Assembly (NCBI GenBank): GCA_021292105.1
Contig: CM037867.1
Span: 10,544,728-10,608,727 of the forward strand
Direction: 5' to 3'
DNA: 64,000 bases
Origin: Anadara kagoshimensis
Taxonomy: Eukaryota > Mollusca > Bivalvia > Arcoida > Arcidae
Part shown: piece by piece, positions 43,245 through 58,200 of the stretch
Position numbering within the stretch: position 1 is the first letter of the stretch
Layout: each line of letters starts with the position of its first letter
Made by a program: the position numbers and the translations under genes
The notes under the pieces: generated by a model
The model's database searches: none
Seen by the model: only the letters and a program-made list of their open reading frames with translations
What the model was told of the DNA's origin: nothing

Positions 43245-46200
43245 GATTTTGCTTCAATCACAAAATTTAACGTAATAGTTGAAAATAAATAAATTATCTT
43301 TTTTTTTTTTAAAAAAAACCTCTCTTTTATAAATTACTTGTACATGGAATATTACCCTGATGTTTAATTTAAATTGAAAATCAAATTTTAAAAATCTTAC
43401 GCGTGTTAAATACGATGTAAACATGTGTCCTTTAAACTGGAAAATTTTAAAACCTTTAAAAGAGATGCGTTTTGATTTTGTTTCTATCAAAAAGGCAATT
43501 TGTGATTTTACGTCTTAAATGTGGACATTAACAAAGTACGTGGGGACCAGGAAGTTGAAATAGGAGGTTGACAAAAACTAAACACATAATTTAAAGTAAA
43601 CGATATAATAGTGTCATGCATCAGTGCATTGGTATTGTTCAGATTTGAGTAATTTTCTTACATAAAGAGAATGAAATTTAATATTTTTAAAGGGGAGTCA
43701 AAATGAAATAATTTCAGTTGTTTTACTGGGAAAAAAGTAGGATCATACCCATTCTACACAACAATTATTACGAATTCATGAATTAGTAAATATCTTAAAA
43801 AGAATTTAGATGCGTTATTTATCTACGATCTACGAAAACATTTAAATACATATTTAAAGAAAATGATATGAAACTATCGTCTTTTTAAAAATGTACTATT
43901 AAATACACATTTAAAGGGATAATTATCGTTCTACGAGACTCAAATATAAAACTAAAAGAAATAGGCAGTGTTTGAATTGAACTTTCCTCACTCAACGTTC
44001 TCTAAATAATTAATATCACCTTTTTAAATTTCAAAAAAGATTTTGTTTTTTTATAAAAAATAAAAATGGTAATACCAATTGCTTTGAAAATTTATACTAC
44101 ATATAATTTCGCTTTTTTGTGGACAAAAACTTAAAGATAAAAAAGAGTATAGAGTCCTTTCTAAAATTCCATAAAAAGCCTCTGCAGTGACCAAAAAATT
44201 ATGAGTAACGTTTGTTTTATTTAAACTAATTTGTTTGTTACTTGTATACATTGTAGTTACTCCTGCTGTGTGTAAATCAGCATTTCAAAACCGAACATCC
44301 TTGTTGCTTGGTAACGAATGCGGTGAATATGGTGACCTCGGTTTTTGCAACAGTAGTAACAGTGCGTGTATGCCTTCTGCGTCGGACACAACGTGGAAAT
44401 GCCGTTGTATTATGGGATACTTCCGGGATTTTAGACGAGACGAGTGCGTTCCAGGTGCGTTTTTTTAATTGACTATGGTAAAATCCGTCTATATTCACAA
44501 ATAGTGACTATAAAGGTATCTTAAATCTGCAAAGAAAAAAAAAGAGAAAAAATCAGTACCAAATTAAGACATAATTTTGGAATCATGATAATAGAATGTC
44601 TGTGGGTGTGGTTTGGATATTATACTGTTGGGTCTGCTTCTTGTTCTAATTTTGATCTTTAAAGACAATTATATAAACCCTTTTACAAAATTTCATAACA
44701 TTATTTATCCATTTATATAATGTATTTTATTATTGTCAAACCATGTATAGAAAAAAACCTCATTCCAAACGCGGGAAATAAGAATATGGAATAACTTTAA
44801 TACGAAAAAACCCGCGCATTTTTAAAACCACTGGTTATAATTCTAATTTGGGCAGCCACTGGATATAAGCGCAAAATATCAAAATCCATTTGTAATATTT
44901 GGAAACGCATGATGCCTACTGGCACTTTATTTGCAACTTACCGTTACGCATGTATGTTTTACAGCACCAAGGAAGCTCTTTAACAGTGAGACGATAACTT
45001 GTAACATTGAAACTGGTGTAAGCCGTGGAATTGAAGGTATAGAACATTGTTTATAGATTTTTCATAATTAAAGAATAGGTTTGCCGCTGTACCACGTGAT
45101 CAATACCTCTTAACGTTTCTGCGGCACGTTTTGGAAAACGTAACGTCACAAATTATCGGAATGACGTCGTTTTTACGGGAAAACGCCATCTTATGCGGTT
45201 CCTTATCCAGTGGAAATAAGTGTTCCGCACAAACGTTAGAGGATAATACCTTGTGCAGCGGTGAACCCCATTGATCTCGCGTCAAACGAAATAAAATTTT
45301 TCTGTCAAAGTCTTGTGCCAACTATATACGTCCAACTTACTTGAATTCGCGAATTTACTAAACATGTATAGAAATGAACAGTTCCCAATCAATAGTACAA
45401 AGAAAGTCGAAAAATAACATACAGTACTAGTATATAGAGGATCTTAGACGAGTGGGGGTTTAATATGAAATTTATTAAACGAGTTTAATAATTAAATATG
45501 CCACGAGCCTTGGCGAGTGGCATATTTAATTATTGAACGAGTTTAATAAATTTCATATTAAACCCTCACGAGTCTATGATTCTATATATCACATAACTCA
45601 AAATACCGAGGCATAATGACATGTACATATTATTTGATGCCATATAGAAACAAACGATTTCTATCTAGGTCAGACAAATCACCTCCAAATTAACTGCGCA
45701 AGTAAGAATATAGTTCTATTTAGTTATAGTAATAGTAAATTAATCACCTGGAAAAAAAGACATAATCAGTATGTAAGTTGAAATCATGATATTTTTCCGA
45801 ATGCATCAAAATTATTTTTCAAAGAATCGGAAAGTCTTCAAAAGTCTGAAAAAAACAACAGACTGACACAGTTTTCATATGACGTCATTAGGCACGACCA
45901 CTACGTAAATCAGAAGCGTGATAACTGATTACGTCACAATCAAGTGATATTACATGGGTACCTGTGTAATACGAAAAATATGACACTGCTTTATTCCATC
46001 CATAAACAGGAGGGGTATGTGATATATAGAGGATCTTGCATGAGTGTTTATGTAATATTGAATTTATTAAACGAGTTGAATAATTTTTATGCAACGAGCC
46101 TTGGCGAGTTGCATAAAACATTATTCAACGAGTTTAATAAATTCAATATTGCATAAACACGATTGCAAGATTCTATTTATTATATAATCCCATAAAACAC

Positions 46201-49200
46201 GGGTTTTTCATAGATTTAAAACTTTTCTTCTCATTATAAGAAAACAGCTGATTGACCAAAACACAACACGTTCACGTAAATGTGTACATCCTGTTGAAAT
46301 ATTAAAAGTAAACAATAGTCTGTTCGCAGGATACAAAAACAAAACAAAAATTTCAATTTAAATACAATGTATCTTCTTTTCATAAGAAAAGTACAAAAGT
46401 ATCAGCTTAAATTAGAATCAACAAACAGTGTCAAATAAAACAAACAACTGTGAACTAGGTCAATTGTGTGACGTCACTCAGGAATCACTTTTATGCTTTT
46501 ATGACGTCACACTCATTCAATACGATTTTTATTGTATGACCGTATTACATGGATTATTGAATAGATTATATAATAAATTAGTATATTAAATAACTTTGAT
46601 ATATATTTTTAGTTTGTACAGTTAATATGACGAGTTCCTTGTCACTTTATACAACTGAGGTCGTACAATCAATACTTCGGCCGCAGACTGATGTGTTTGA
46701 ACTACTGAAAATTGGCAGCTCCCAGACAGATTTCAAAATTTCTACTAAAACAGCAATAACAGAAGAGTCAACATTTGTTTTTGTTTTACACGCAACTGTA
46801 AAAGTTGGAGATTCGATCGGAAGTGTCAATGTAAGTGACGTCATGGATATTAGGCTCAATGTCATCCAATCGGATAATTTGGCGCGAAAATACTTCACTC
46901 ACATCACAGAAGACACTTTAGAGAATCAGATTGTTTACCGAATACCGATGGAGAATTTCAAAAATCACGGAACGATGGCAATGACGGGCACCAACTTATT
47001 CAAACTCGATGCAAACTCGGGAATAGTCTTTACAAATAAATTTATCGGCCACGAAATCCGAAACGATGAAATCGGGAAGGAAATAATTGCGACTATTGTT
47101 GACAGTAGCAAATCGCCTGTCGCCTATTTGTATATTATAATCATTCGATCTGAATATAGAGTAGAACTGGAAGAAGGAAGAGACCCGGATAAAATTATTG
47201 GTACATTTTCTTTTACTTCGCCAAATATTACTGTTTCGATCGATGGAGAACCAAATTCATTTTTTTATACCACGGGCCTGAATTTTTATCGAGGGGATTT
47301 CAATTTTGACTTTGATAGCGATTCAAACCAACGGGAGTATGAATTCAATGTAAAGGTGGACGCGCTATCATATGTAACAAACTCGTTCAATGGACAGTTA
47401 ATTTCAAAAGTAGTAATTAAAATTACGGATAAAAACGATCAGGCTCCAAAATTTACGAAGCAGACGTATGAAATCCCGTTGCTTCTCAGTGCCTTGTCAA
47501 ATGTTCTCATCGGATTCGTGACAGCAGACGACAAAGACACGGTTGGGCAACTGTCTTACCAAATAGAATCAAAATATCAGAAATATTTCAAGATAAACGA
47601 CGTTGGAGCTATAACAACTACAGTTCCAGTCATTTCTTTATTTAACATCACTGGGTTTGATCGAACAACAGAAACTCTTCGTATTGAAGTCATAGCAACT
47701 GACGGTATACAAAGAGCGACTTCAACAGTTCTTATACAAATAACAAGTCCACCGGAGGATAATCTTGGAATGACCTTTAGAGGTTACATATTAGAGGGAG
47801 ACCCTATAGGAACGAATATCACCTCAATATATAGAACAGATTATACCAACTACCAATTTGCTCAAGTAAATGAAGGGGAGAAATATTTCAAGTTGAATTC
47901 CACGTTCGTAAGTATTCTATCCCTATCTTGAGCAGTCGATGCCAAAATATGTTTATATAATTTTTGTTAAACGATTAAACAGTAACTGTTTTTATATTTG
48001 AGGAATCTATCTCCATTTGAAACCGTAAACGATTACTTCTTTATTTTGTTTTATTTTTGCGATGTTTTAGCATTTAGTGGCAATTACTAATCTGTTAATC
48101 TTCTATAAAATTCAGTTGCTACATCGTTATATATTACATGTACTTCTTGCTGTCAAGTGAAGATATGTAACAAGTAAGTTTGTTATGTTTTAACTTCAAA
48201 CTGATCTTAACAATTTCCAATTTTGGTTTTGTGTAGGGCTTCATAGTTTATACCTTAAGCATATATTTTAAATGTGTAATTTTTTATCCTAAAATTTCTT
48301 TTATTAGGGAAATATTGAAAGCAATATGGTATTTGACAGAGAGAGCAAAGATGAAATTAAGATCGTTGTTATGGCAACAAGAGGTGACGCATTATCTTGT
48401 TCACTATCGGTAAGTATGAGATCAACTTCGATCGCCTTACACGATGATCGACACTTTACTGACATTAACAGATTAAATAACTGATTTTACAACTCCCAAT
48501 TTTCGACGACCACCGGATTTATTCTCCGTTGGAATACGATTATAATTATAAAAACAAACTTGTCCATTTCGTTTTTTAAGTTTCCACCTACTCATTAAAT
48601 ATCTGAGTCTTCTTTTGGGTATCTTGACATATACATTGAATTAAAATAACTATCCATAGCCTTTTCAAAATGAGGCATTGGTGGTCTAGTGGGTTCAAAC
48701 ACACTTTTACAGACCACAGCACTCTTCATTCCCTTGAATCGAGTCACACTCTGGCAGACCAAACAGTTCTAAGCACCGTTATGTCACTCCTTAAAACAAG
48801 CAAACAGACAGGGCTATGTGCAGATTTTGAAACTAAATCTATAGCATTATAATAGGTTCTTTTAACATCTTTAAAAAAATACATTGCAGGCAAAACATGG
48901 ATATTTTAAGAAAAAGAAAGTTTAACTTGTACCCATTGTGTAGGATATTTCTCTGCATGTACATGTAAATTCGAGTTTATTAATATTTTGTAATTATGCT
49001 AACAACACATATCTTGTATTGGGCTTCTACAGATTTTTAAAACTTTTTATTAAAGTAAAATATATTTTAACAGGTTCTTGGGGAATTAGTTGTGATTGTT
49101 TTAGACATCAATGATAACTCACCAATATTTACCCAGTCAGAATATCAAGGTTCGGTAATGGAGAATAGTACAGATACTGTTATATCAGTAAGTATAATTG

Positions 49201-52200
49201 CTAAAATCAATCAGATTTTGTTTAAAAAAACTTGTAATAAATCAAGGCCCATGAATTTTGAGTTAAGGAAATTCTCAAAACAAATTTTTGGTATACTCTC
49301 TTATGCAAAGAACTCAGCTAAATTTAATTAAATATATTTTGGTGCTTTGGATATTTTCAATCCCTTAAAAAAATACGTTTCACAATTTCGGCTAAGCACT
49401 ACTGATAAGGAAATGTATTCCAAAATGACCGTCTAGTATTGTAACATTAAAAATAATATAGCGTGTAATTATTGTAAGATCTAGTCCCATTATGAAATCT
49501 TCATTGCGTATAAATGCATTTCATTGGATGCATCAAGACAAACTAAAAGCTAAATTATTAATCTACGACATGAACACTAAGCACATGTACATATACATAC
49601 ACATTAAAATATTTCTTTGAGTTCTTGACACCAATGTTTTTTTTAAAACTTCAACCACAGTCGAGATTAAAAACTGAATATTTTCATAAAAATCATCTAT
49701 TTTTGGTTTACTTTCAGATGACAGTTCCTATAGAAGCTAAAGATGCAGATATTGGTGAGAATGCGAATGTAAGATATTCATTACAAAATCATCAGAATGT
49801 ATTTACAATCAATGAGACAACTGCTGAACTCCGAACTGCGATAGACCTCGACAGAGAACGTGTATCTGAGTATAATCTGACAGTTGTTGCCAGCGATGGG
49901 GAGAAAACCGGAACAGCCGTGATTATTATAAATGTATTAGATGTGAATGACAACAGTCCATTGTTTGGTACTACATATAGGTATGTTTAAGTATTGTTCT
50001 TAAGTTGTGTGGATATGTAAATCGTTCATAGGCCGAGCTGTTACACCAGTCGATCAACTAGTTAACTTATATAAAAAACAATCATGATACTAATACATGT
50101 CCAAACGATAATCCAGAAGCGAAGTATAAACTTTATTTAAAAGTATTAGAATCGTATTGTTACGTGTTATTTTACACGATATAAGTGAGGTAAGCTTTTT
50201 ATGTTTGTGCATTAAAATGGTTACATTACGAAAAAGGATTTTCCAGCTCAAACGAGTACTTTCGGGCTTGTTCACACCGAAATAAGTATGCTTTGTGTAG
50301 AATGCAAGCACACTTTTTCATATCAAAATGTAGAAAATAAAATTGTACCTTTTTTATAAGTAACAGTTAAAACTTTCTAAAGCTACAACTATTGACATGT
50401 TAAATAACTTGTATTTATTTTATAGTTTAAGCGTTTCTGAAGATACCAGTCTTGATACTTCAATTGGTCAGGTAACAGCTACAGATAAAGATGCTGGAAA
50501 AAACTCTAAAATTGTATATTACGTCATCGGCGGAAGAGGATATTTCCAGATAAAGAGATATACAGGAGAAATTTTCGTTAAGCATGCTTTAGACAGGGAA
50601 TCAGATATTTCCTTCAATTTTAAAGTTTTAGCTCGTGACGATGGCGACAACCCGAGAAGTTCCACTGTCAATGTTACCGTGACTGTTACGGACGTCAACG
50701 ACAATACACCAGCTTTCAACGAATCCTACTTACAGACTAGCCGGAATGAAGATGTCGATTGCTCGACATCCCTTCATATGGTAGCAGCATATGACTTAGA
50801 TGATGGCCCAAACAAAGAGATAGAATATAAAATTTTGAGGTGATTGTTTCAATATACATACATCCGTGGTTTTGGCATTGGTTGGTAGGTGGTATTACCC
50901 GTGTCCCTTTCTTAGATGGCTCATTGATGACGCCATGTATAATTATTTTCGGTAATTAAGGAATCATGATATACGTGTTTTCTCTCTAAGAAATAAAAAT
51001 AAAATAAATAAAGTTTAAACACGACTCCTTTAATTATGTATACACTGCACATACATGTAGTGGAAATCATTGCTTTGGGGTCTGAATATTGATAACATAT
51101 ATTGCTTGATACTGAGCATAGATAATTTAAAACATTAACATTATTATGTGATCACTTTAGATGTTGATAAGTAAGATGTCAGTGTATCCAAAATTACCCT
51201 GGATATATTTTACATCTACCACACTAAATTTCCATTCCACGGGTGACAGGTGTAGCTAGCTAAACAATATGTGTTTACCCTTCGGGAAGTTCACGTGTTT
51301 AACTAAGTTTGCCAGCTTCAAACATTTTTACTTTCCTTTGGAATTGTAATTTTGGCATGGATTGGTAGGTATGTTTGTTTTTGAGTAAAGAAGCATTTTT
51401 AAAATCAAGATTTTTATTTCAAACGAATCTTTGTTGTTGAGGATATTGTTTTGTTTTTTCGTTCTTTTTTAAAATACCACCAGGTATGTAACTTTTAAAC
51501 GACCATTTGTCTATTACAGTGAGACTGACAAGTTTATGATTGATACCACAACAGGTATAATAACATGTAAACCTGGATTCGAGTTAGATTATGAGATCAC
51601 CACTAGATACGAAGTTTCTGTTGAGGCAAAAGACAAGGGCAGCCAACCCAAAAGCAGCATAGCAACAGTTGTCATAGAGATTAATGACGTAAATGATAAC
51701 GACCCTGAATTCAAAGGGGAATTCACTGGTGGTGTGAATAATATATCGTTAAACAGGTAAAGCCAATTTATACATAAATACAGGATAAAAGTTTAGGACA
51801 ACAAGTTACAGATTACGTTGTTCGTGAAATGACGCATCGATTTATTGTTCTTAAATATCTGTTTTATCTTTTCAAATACTGTCCATAAATATGATATCGT
51901 TACATGTATATGTATCACAAAAATTCGTCCCATAATATTGGTTCGAAGACTACTAATGAGAAATTCTATTTCGAAACGATCGTTTAGTGATGTAAAATTA
52001 AAAAGGTTTAGTAATAACATATTAAAAACCGTTGTCCAGTATCCAAGTTATATGGATAATAAGAAAACAATTTGTTAAAGTTATAATAGATATAATAAAT
52101 TAAAAGTACATTTAGTCGAAAAAGCATTGTTCTATCCTGTGTATTTTCAAATTCAACAGTTTAGGATTATTCATATGCTTTCCTTTTAAAATCAAAATTG

Positions 52201-55200
52201 ATTGTGGATATTTGATAAAGCAGAAAGTTTGATCTTTTTCTTAACAGTGTAATTTTTGAAGGAGCAGTTTCAAAGCCAATATTAGTTGTCCCTGTCGAAG
52301 ACACGGACTCTGGATCTAATGGTACCTTTCGCTTGAAGTATCCGGTAATTTCGCAGCATTTGTCAAGATTGACAGCCAGACCAAATTATTGCAAACAAAG
52401 GGAGGCGCAAAACCAACAGCTGGGAATTACATGCTTCAAATAACTGCAAAGGATGGAGGGTCACCATCTCGACAAACTGTCGCTTCTTTAACAGTTCAAA
52501 TAACGTCAACGACAGCTATCCTTGACAAAATAACCTTCACACAGGAAGAAATTAAACTAGACATTACAGAGGAAACGGCTTCATTGAATTATCAGTATGA
52601 CAATATAAAAGATTTTGTCAATAATAAAAATGGAAAACAGATGAAATATTCCATAGTGACCACTCAGGATATTTTTAATATAAATGAAAATAATGGGCAA
52701 ATATCCGTTAATAAAGCTTGATCGGGAGACTAAATCAGAGTATTTCTTTGTTGTTCGAGCAGAAAACGCCCAAAAATCGGAAGACAGCGATTTGATATTG
52801 GTATGAATAAGTTCAGAAATATTATATTTAATCTATTGATATCTTAAAATCACTGAAATTTTAAGGCTTAAAAGGATAATTTATGAAACTGGTAAAATGT
52901 CGATTTTATATTTTCTTGTAACATTAGTAACATTAAAACGTGTTTATAAATTATGATTTATAGAATACAACGAAGGATGTTATATTATAAACTTTATTTG
53001 TTAAATGTATCTAATTACTTTGTTTTTATTTTGTTGCTTCGATTTATATATTTTTATTCTAAAGGATAAATATCCAAAACGCAAATTTACTGGTGATTGT
53101 TTAATTGTTTTACCGAATTTGACAATTTTGCAAAGGTTTTTCTTATTCGAGCACGGATCGATATATCTGTGATATTATATAGGACCTAATAAAACATGTA
53201 TTTCTGTTATTTTCTAATTCTATACTTAGTATTTAAAACTTTTATTTTTGTTCAGATAAAAGTCGTTGTTCAAACTTTAATGTTTTTTCAGATAAAAGTC
53301 GTTGTTCAAACTTTTATGTTTTTTCAGATAAAAGTCGTTGTGCTTGATATTAATGATAACCCTCCAGTGTTTAAAAAGAAGAAATACATATACCTAGTCA
53401 GAGAGGATGTGGAAATAAATCATTCTTTATCACCACCAATAGATGCATCTGATGCTGACGATCCGGCAAATACAAATCTCATGTTTAAAATCAATAAAAC
53501 TAATGGTAATATCTACTGGTAGTCTATGAATTATATTGTGTAAACTTGTTGTCATTGACGTTAATACGCCACATGTATTGTTTTTATCAATTTTTTCCGA
53601 ATAAAGATCACGTTCAAAAATCGTTAAGCCTTTTTCAGGAAAAAAACTTGAGTGAAGATGAATTTATTCTTCATGAATTCACCGATGTTTAGCAAGTAAT
53701 TCTGCAAACTTTATGGTCAAAATATAATTCTGACGCAGGCAGCAATATGAGCTGTTGTATCTAGTGCAGATAATTTAATTGATTTGTCATTTCCTTAACG
53801 AAATATGCATACAAAATACTATAATGTTGTAAAATAATTTGAGTAAAAGTTAATTTCAATTTTTAAAAACATAAATATAGGAGCCATTAATTAGTATTGG
53901 CATGCATATTTTTCATTATAATCTGAAAGTGTAGTATTTTCTTTATAAGATTGCTAAATGCAGTTGCATCATTTTGTTTTCTAGATTGTGCTGCTCGCTT
54001 TCATATCAACACAGAAACAAGAAAAATAACTGCTATTGCACGTTTAGATTATGAAAAATGGTCATTTTGCAAATTTCATGTCGTGGTAAGTTTTTGAGTT
54101 ATAACTATATCATATAAAACCTTAATGGCGTCACGATGTAAAACCTGAAAGAACAGTTTTCCTATGTTGTGTATTATTTATTTAATATTAGAAATGCAAA
54201 TTATATAGGGGAATATCTTTTGAAGAAAACAGTTATAAATGACAATATTAAGATAATCAACCATTCCTTTCCCCGATCACGGCCATTATTAAGGATATGA
54301 TTTCCTGAATTGAAATGAAAACCCTGACACATTGGAGTGAAATGATATTTAAGCTAACACTTGCTCAGAGATAAAGGCTTCAATAGTCCAATTAAGAAAG
54401 AAAATTAGTTTTTCTAGAAAACAGTACGTGTATGCAACATTCCTAAGATAACATTTGTCATTTTGTTACCCGGCAGGTGAACCCAGTGCCCCAACCCTGA
54501 CACTTGACCATCCCTATTCAGTGCCTGGGACAATAAAAACATACATCAGAAAAAGGACAATCGTAAATTTTAATTTAGGAGAACTATGTGTTAAGCCTTT
54601 AATATAGTGGACATACAGCTGGCTAAATGGACTGTCGGATTACAGTTTAATTCCTTATTACAAACAACCACTGCGGTAGCTCAGTTGGTAGAGTGCTCGC
54701 TCCGTAAGTGGGAGGTCGTGGGTTCAAACCCCGACCGGGTCTGACCCAAGACTTGAAAGTGGGTAGTGACTGTTCTTTCGCCAAGCACTCGGCATTACGG
54801 AATGAAAGTCACGGTTCTTTCGGATGGGAACTTAAAATAAACGAGGTCCCGTGTCATGGTGGGCTTGGCACGCTAAAGAACCCTGTTGTATAATGCCATC
54901 AGCGCAACGCACGGGCAAAATTTCTGCACCTTCGCCTACAGCTGGCGACGTCTCGATATAAGTGAAATATTCTTGACTGGGACGTTAAACACCATTACTA
55001 ACTCACTTATTACAAACAATAAACAATGATTTTCTTTTCAGCAATTATCTCTGTCCATCAAAAGCAACCATTAGTTCCGTGAAATTTAATTTTTCAATTT
55101 CGTTGCAGGTGACTGACAGTAATACTTCTCCAATACACACAGCTACAGCTGAAGTAGATGTCAATGTTCAAGATGTAAATGATAACAGTCCCGTGTTTGA

Positions 55201-58200
55201 TCGTGACCCACCTTCGATATATCAGTTACAGATCAGAGAAGACGCTAAAATTGGTGACCAGGTAAAATATCAATAATCATTAAATAATTTAAAAAGACAC
55301 AATTGTCAGGGACTTTTGAAAACAAAGAGTACATTTTGTAATTCAGTGTCGTGTGGAACGTGCATTTAGAAAATGAAAGAGTTTCACAAATGCTTTTATT
55401 ATGCATTAATTTTTTAATCAACAGTACACAAGTAATGCATACGCTGAGGTTGTGATCTGAGGCTGGGTCTTTAAATTTTTAATTGATTTTCAATGTTTTA
55501 TTTAGGACAATACTCTGAAGAGAAAACTTGAAGCGACAATTTTTCTTTATATATGAAAGAAATATATATATATGTGTAAAATTTAATACGTGTTATCTGA
55601 AACACATCAATTCAATAATTTTATGAAACAATATCGTTTTCTTAATTTAGATTGTTTCTACAGCGCGTGTGAAAGATGCAGATGAACGTGGCAATGGAGA
55701 TATCAAATTCAAGATGGCCGATGATGCTGATTGCCTATTCGATGTTGAAAAAGGTAATTTAGTTGTGAAGACATTTCTAGTTTTTGCTTTGGGTATGTGG
55801 TTTCGACATGGATTGGTATGCTTGTATTTGAAATATTTCTTTTGTTTTTTCACAACATTTTTGTCTTCCATTTTAAATAGCGTTAATGCAACACACTAAC
55901 AATGGCTTCAAGTCGTCAAACATTTAACGTGATTCTTACACGACTATATTTTTATAGTACAATACTAGTGATGAATATAAACAAGATAACATCCTTATTA
56001 GTTCAAAATTCTGATGTAATATGTTTAATTACTTGTTAATTGCGAACTGGGCATACCATTAAAACGTTTTTGTGAGGTGTTCGCTTTTATTTAATCTTTA
56101 ATCCTGTAGTAATAGTTGATGTTAACCGTGTAAACTAGCGGCCATTTGTGCAACGAATTTCATTTTTTAAGCTAAACAACATTAACTCGTCCGCTTGACC
56201 TTCTGATATTAATAAACAACGATTCTTGAGTGGTTGATTGATTAGCCGTTACACATCAACGGTGCATATTTCCCATAATGCAGGCAAAAACACCTATGTT
56301 TCCTAAACGTAAATATACTGCTCCGTAATGACGTTTTAATTAAAGGCCAAGCCGACAGTTCAATTGTGTTTGCCTATATTAAAAGCTCTGTATTGAACAC
56401 CACAATGTTCCGATTTGTTTTATATCATTTCAGCTCTGGACGGTGAAACATCCGTTCCCATGCTCAAAGTTAAGACGGAACTTGATTACGAGACAAATAA
56501 AAGTTCTACATGTATCGTGATAGCAGTAGATCAACCTGGAAATCTACTTGATGTCCGATCAGCCAGTGCTACATTTTCTATAAGTATTACAGATGTGAAT
56601 GATAATCCTCCAGTCGTAACATCTCAACCCGAGCAAATAACAATCAAGAGAGATATTGAGCCCAATACAGAAATTCTGACGGAGATAGCGGCTACTGACA
56701 AAGATTCTGAAGTGAACTCCATCCTAAAATACATATTAGGTATCATATTCGTCCGTGATTACAAAACTGATTTAACAATATTAGTTAAAACAAAGTTTAT
56801 AGCCAAAGCTACTAATTTCAAACTGTGTAAAGCTAAAGTCTCACTTGGTTTGTTGACAAGTTTAACATAATTTACCAGTTTTCAATTTTTTCGTTGCTTT
56901 TGACATTGTGATTTGGTCACGGTCCGATATGTTTGTATTTGATTTCATTGTTTGAGTTATTTTATCTCTCCCATTAAGCATTTGTTTTAATACATGTTTT
57001 CCTTTGAATCTTTATTGGAATCTTTGAGTTTTTATAATGTGTTTATATAAAAATGGTAAAATGAACAAAATAGAGCAGCACAATAACCATGTTGAATTGT
57101 ATATATATAATGATTATGATGTACTGAGGTGCATTGATATTTTTCTTAAATAAACGACTGTGAGACACATGTAAAAAGTTTTGTATAATTGAGATCAACT
57201 CCATGTAAACAATATTAATTTGCTAACATGCCTGATAAAGCGATGGAAATATGGCACGATTTCATAGTTTCAGTTTAATACCTAAGCGAATATACAAATA
57301 TGTTATTTTGAATAATGTCCGTTTGAACAAGGTATAACAAGGGATAATCTTGTGATTTTGTATTTAGACGAAATCTCCCTACAGGAGTATTTCCGTGTGA
57401 ATGAAAATACAGGTGCAATAACCATAAGGAAGAGCCTTGCTACACTCCAGAAAGATGTTGTAAACTTGAATATCAAAATAGCGGATTCTGGAACACCAAG
57501 TCTCTCTGTAATTACAATAGTAAGTATTCCTGAAATATTCTTGTTTGGTACTTGTTCTGTTTTTGTAGATGTTGGGTAGAGCTTAGTATGTGAAATTGTG
57601 TGCTAGCTTGCTTGTCGAAGGTCGGCGATTTTCTCCGTGAATTTCAGTAACCTAAATCATTCCTGAACATACCAGTTCGATATAAATGGAAGAATCTAAG
57701 CGAGTCTAATCGCAGGGGGTTATGGTTGGTCTCATTATGTGTTTGTGATCTCTGTTGTTAAAGCTGAGTAATGAAGCATCATTATTATCTTGAGATTTAC
57801 CGAAAGTCCATGGGTACATCAATGGCTATATCTTATTCCTCTTATAATCAGAGTAATGGTATAACATGATATTTACTCTTTTAGCACTCGATTTACCTTG
57901 GCTATGATATTTTGAAGCCATTCTAAAATCTCCTCTGGTTGATGTTTCCTCGTAGATATCATTAGCTGAGTAGGCACTATTTATGTATTGTCAAAGATAT
58001 ATCATGGTCAAAATTAGCTGCTAGATAGAATAAAAAAAAATACTCAAAAACTAAGATATTCTCTTATGAAAAGTATTTCTTAGCAAAATTATTTAAAATA
58101 TTTTTGTTCTCTCTGGATTTAAATTCAAATCCTTAAAAAAATGGTTAACCTATTTGGTCCAAGCACTATAATATGTAATTATGAAAACTACAGTATTAGA

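Noticed and set aside
53196-53327. Reading the cadherin exon as starting at 53196
   Set aside because: The frame is open by chance upstream; acceptors at 53255, 53291 and 53327 define the possible exon starts.
54671-54735. tRNA gene with A and B boxes
   Set aside because: It is the head of a 338-bp SINE with target-site duplications; the same holds for the heads at 34580-34663 and 41039-41108.
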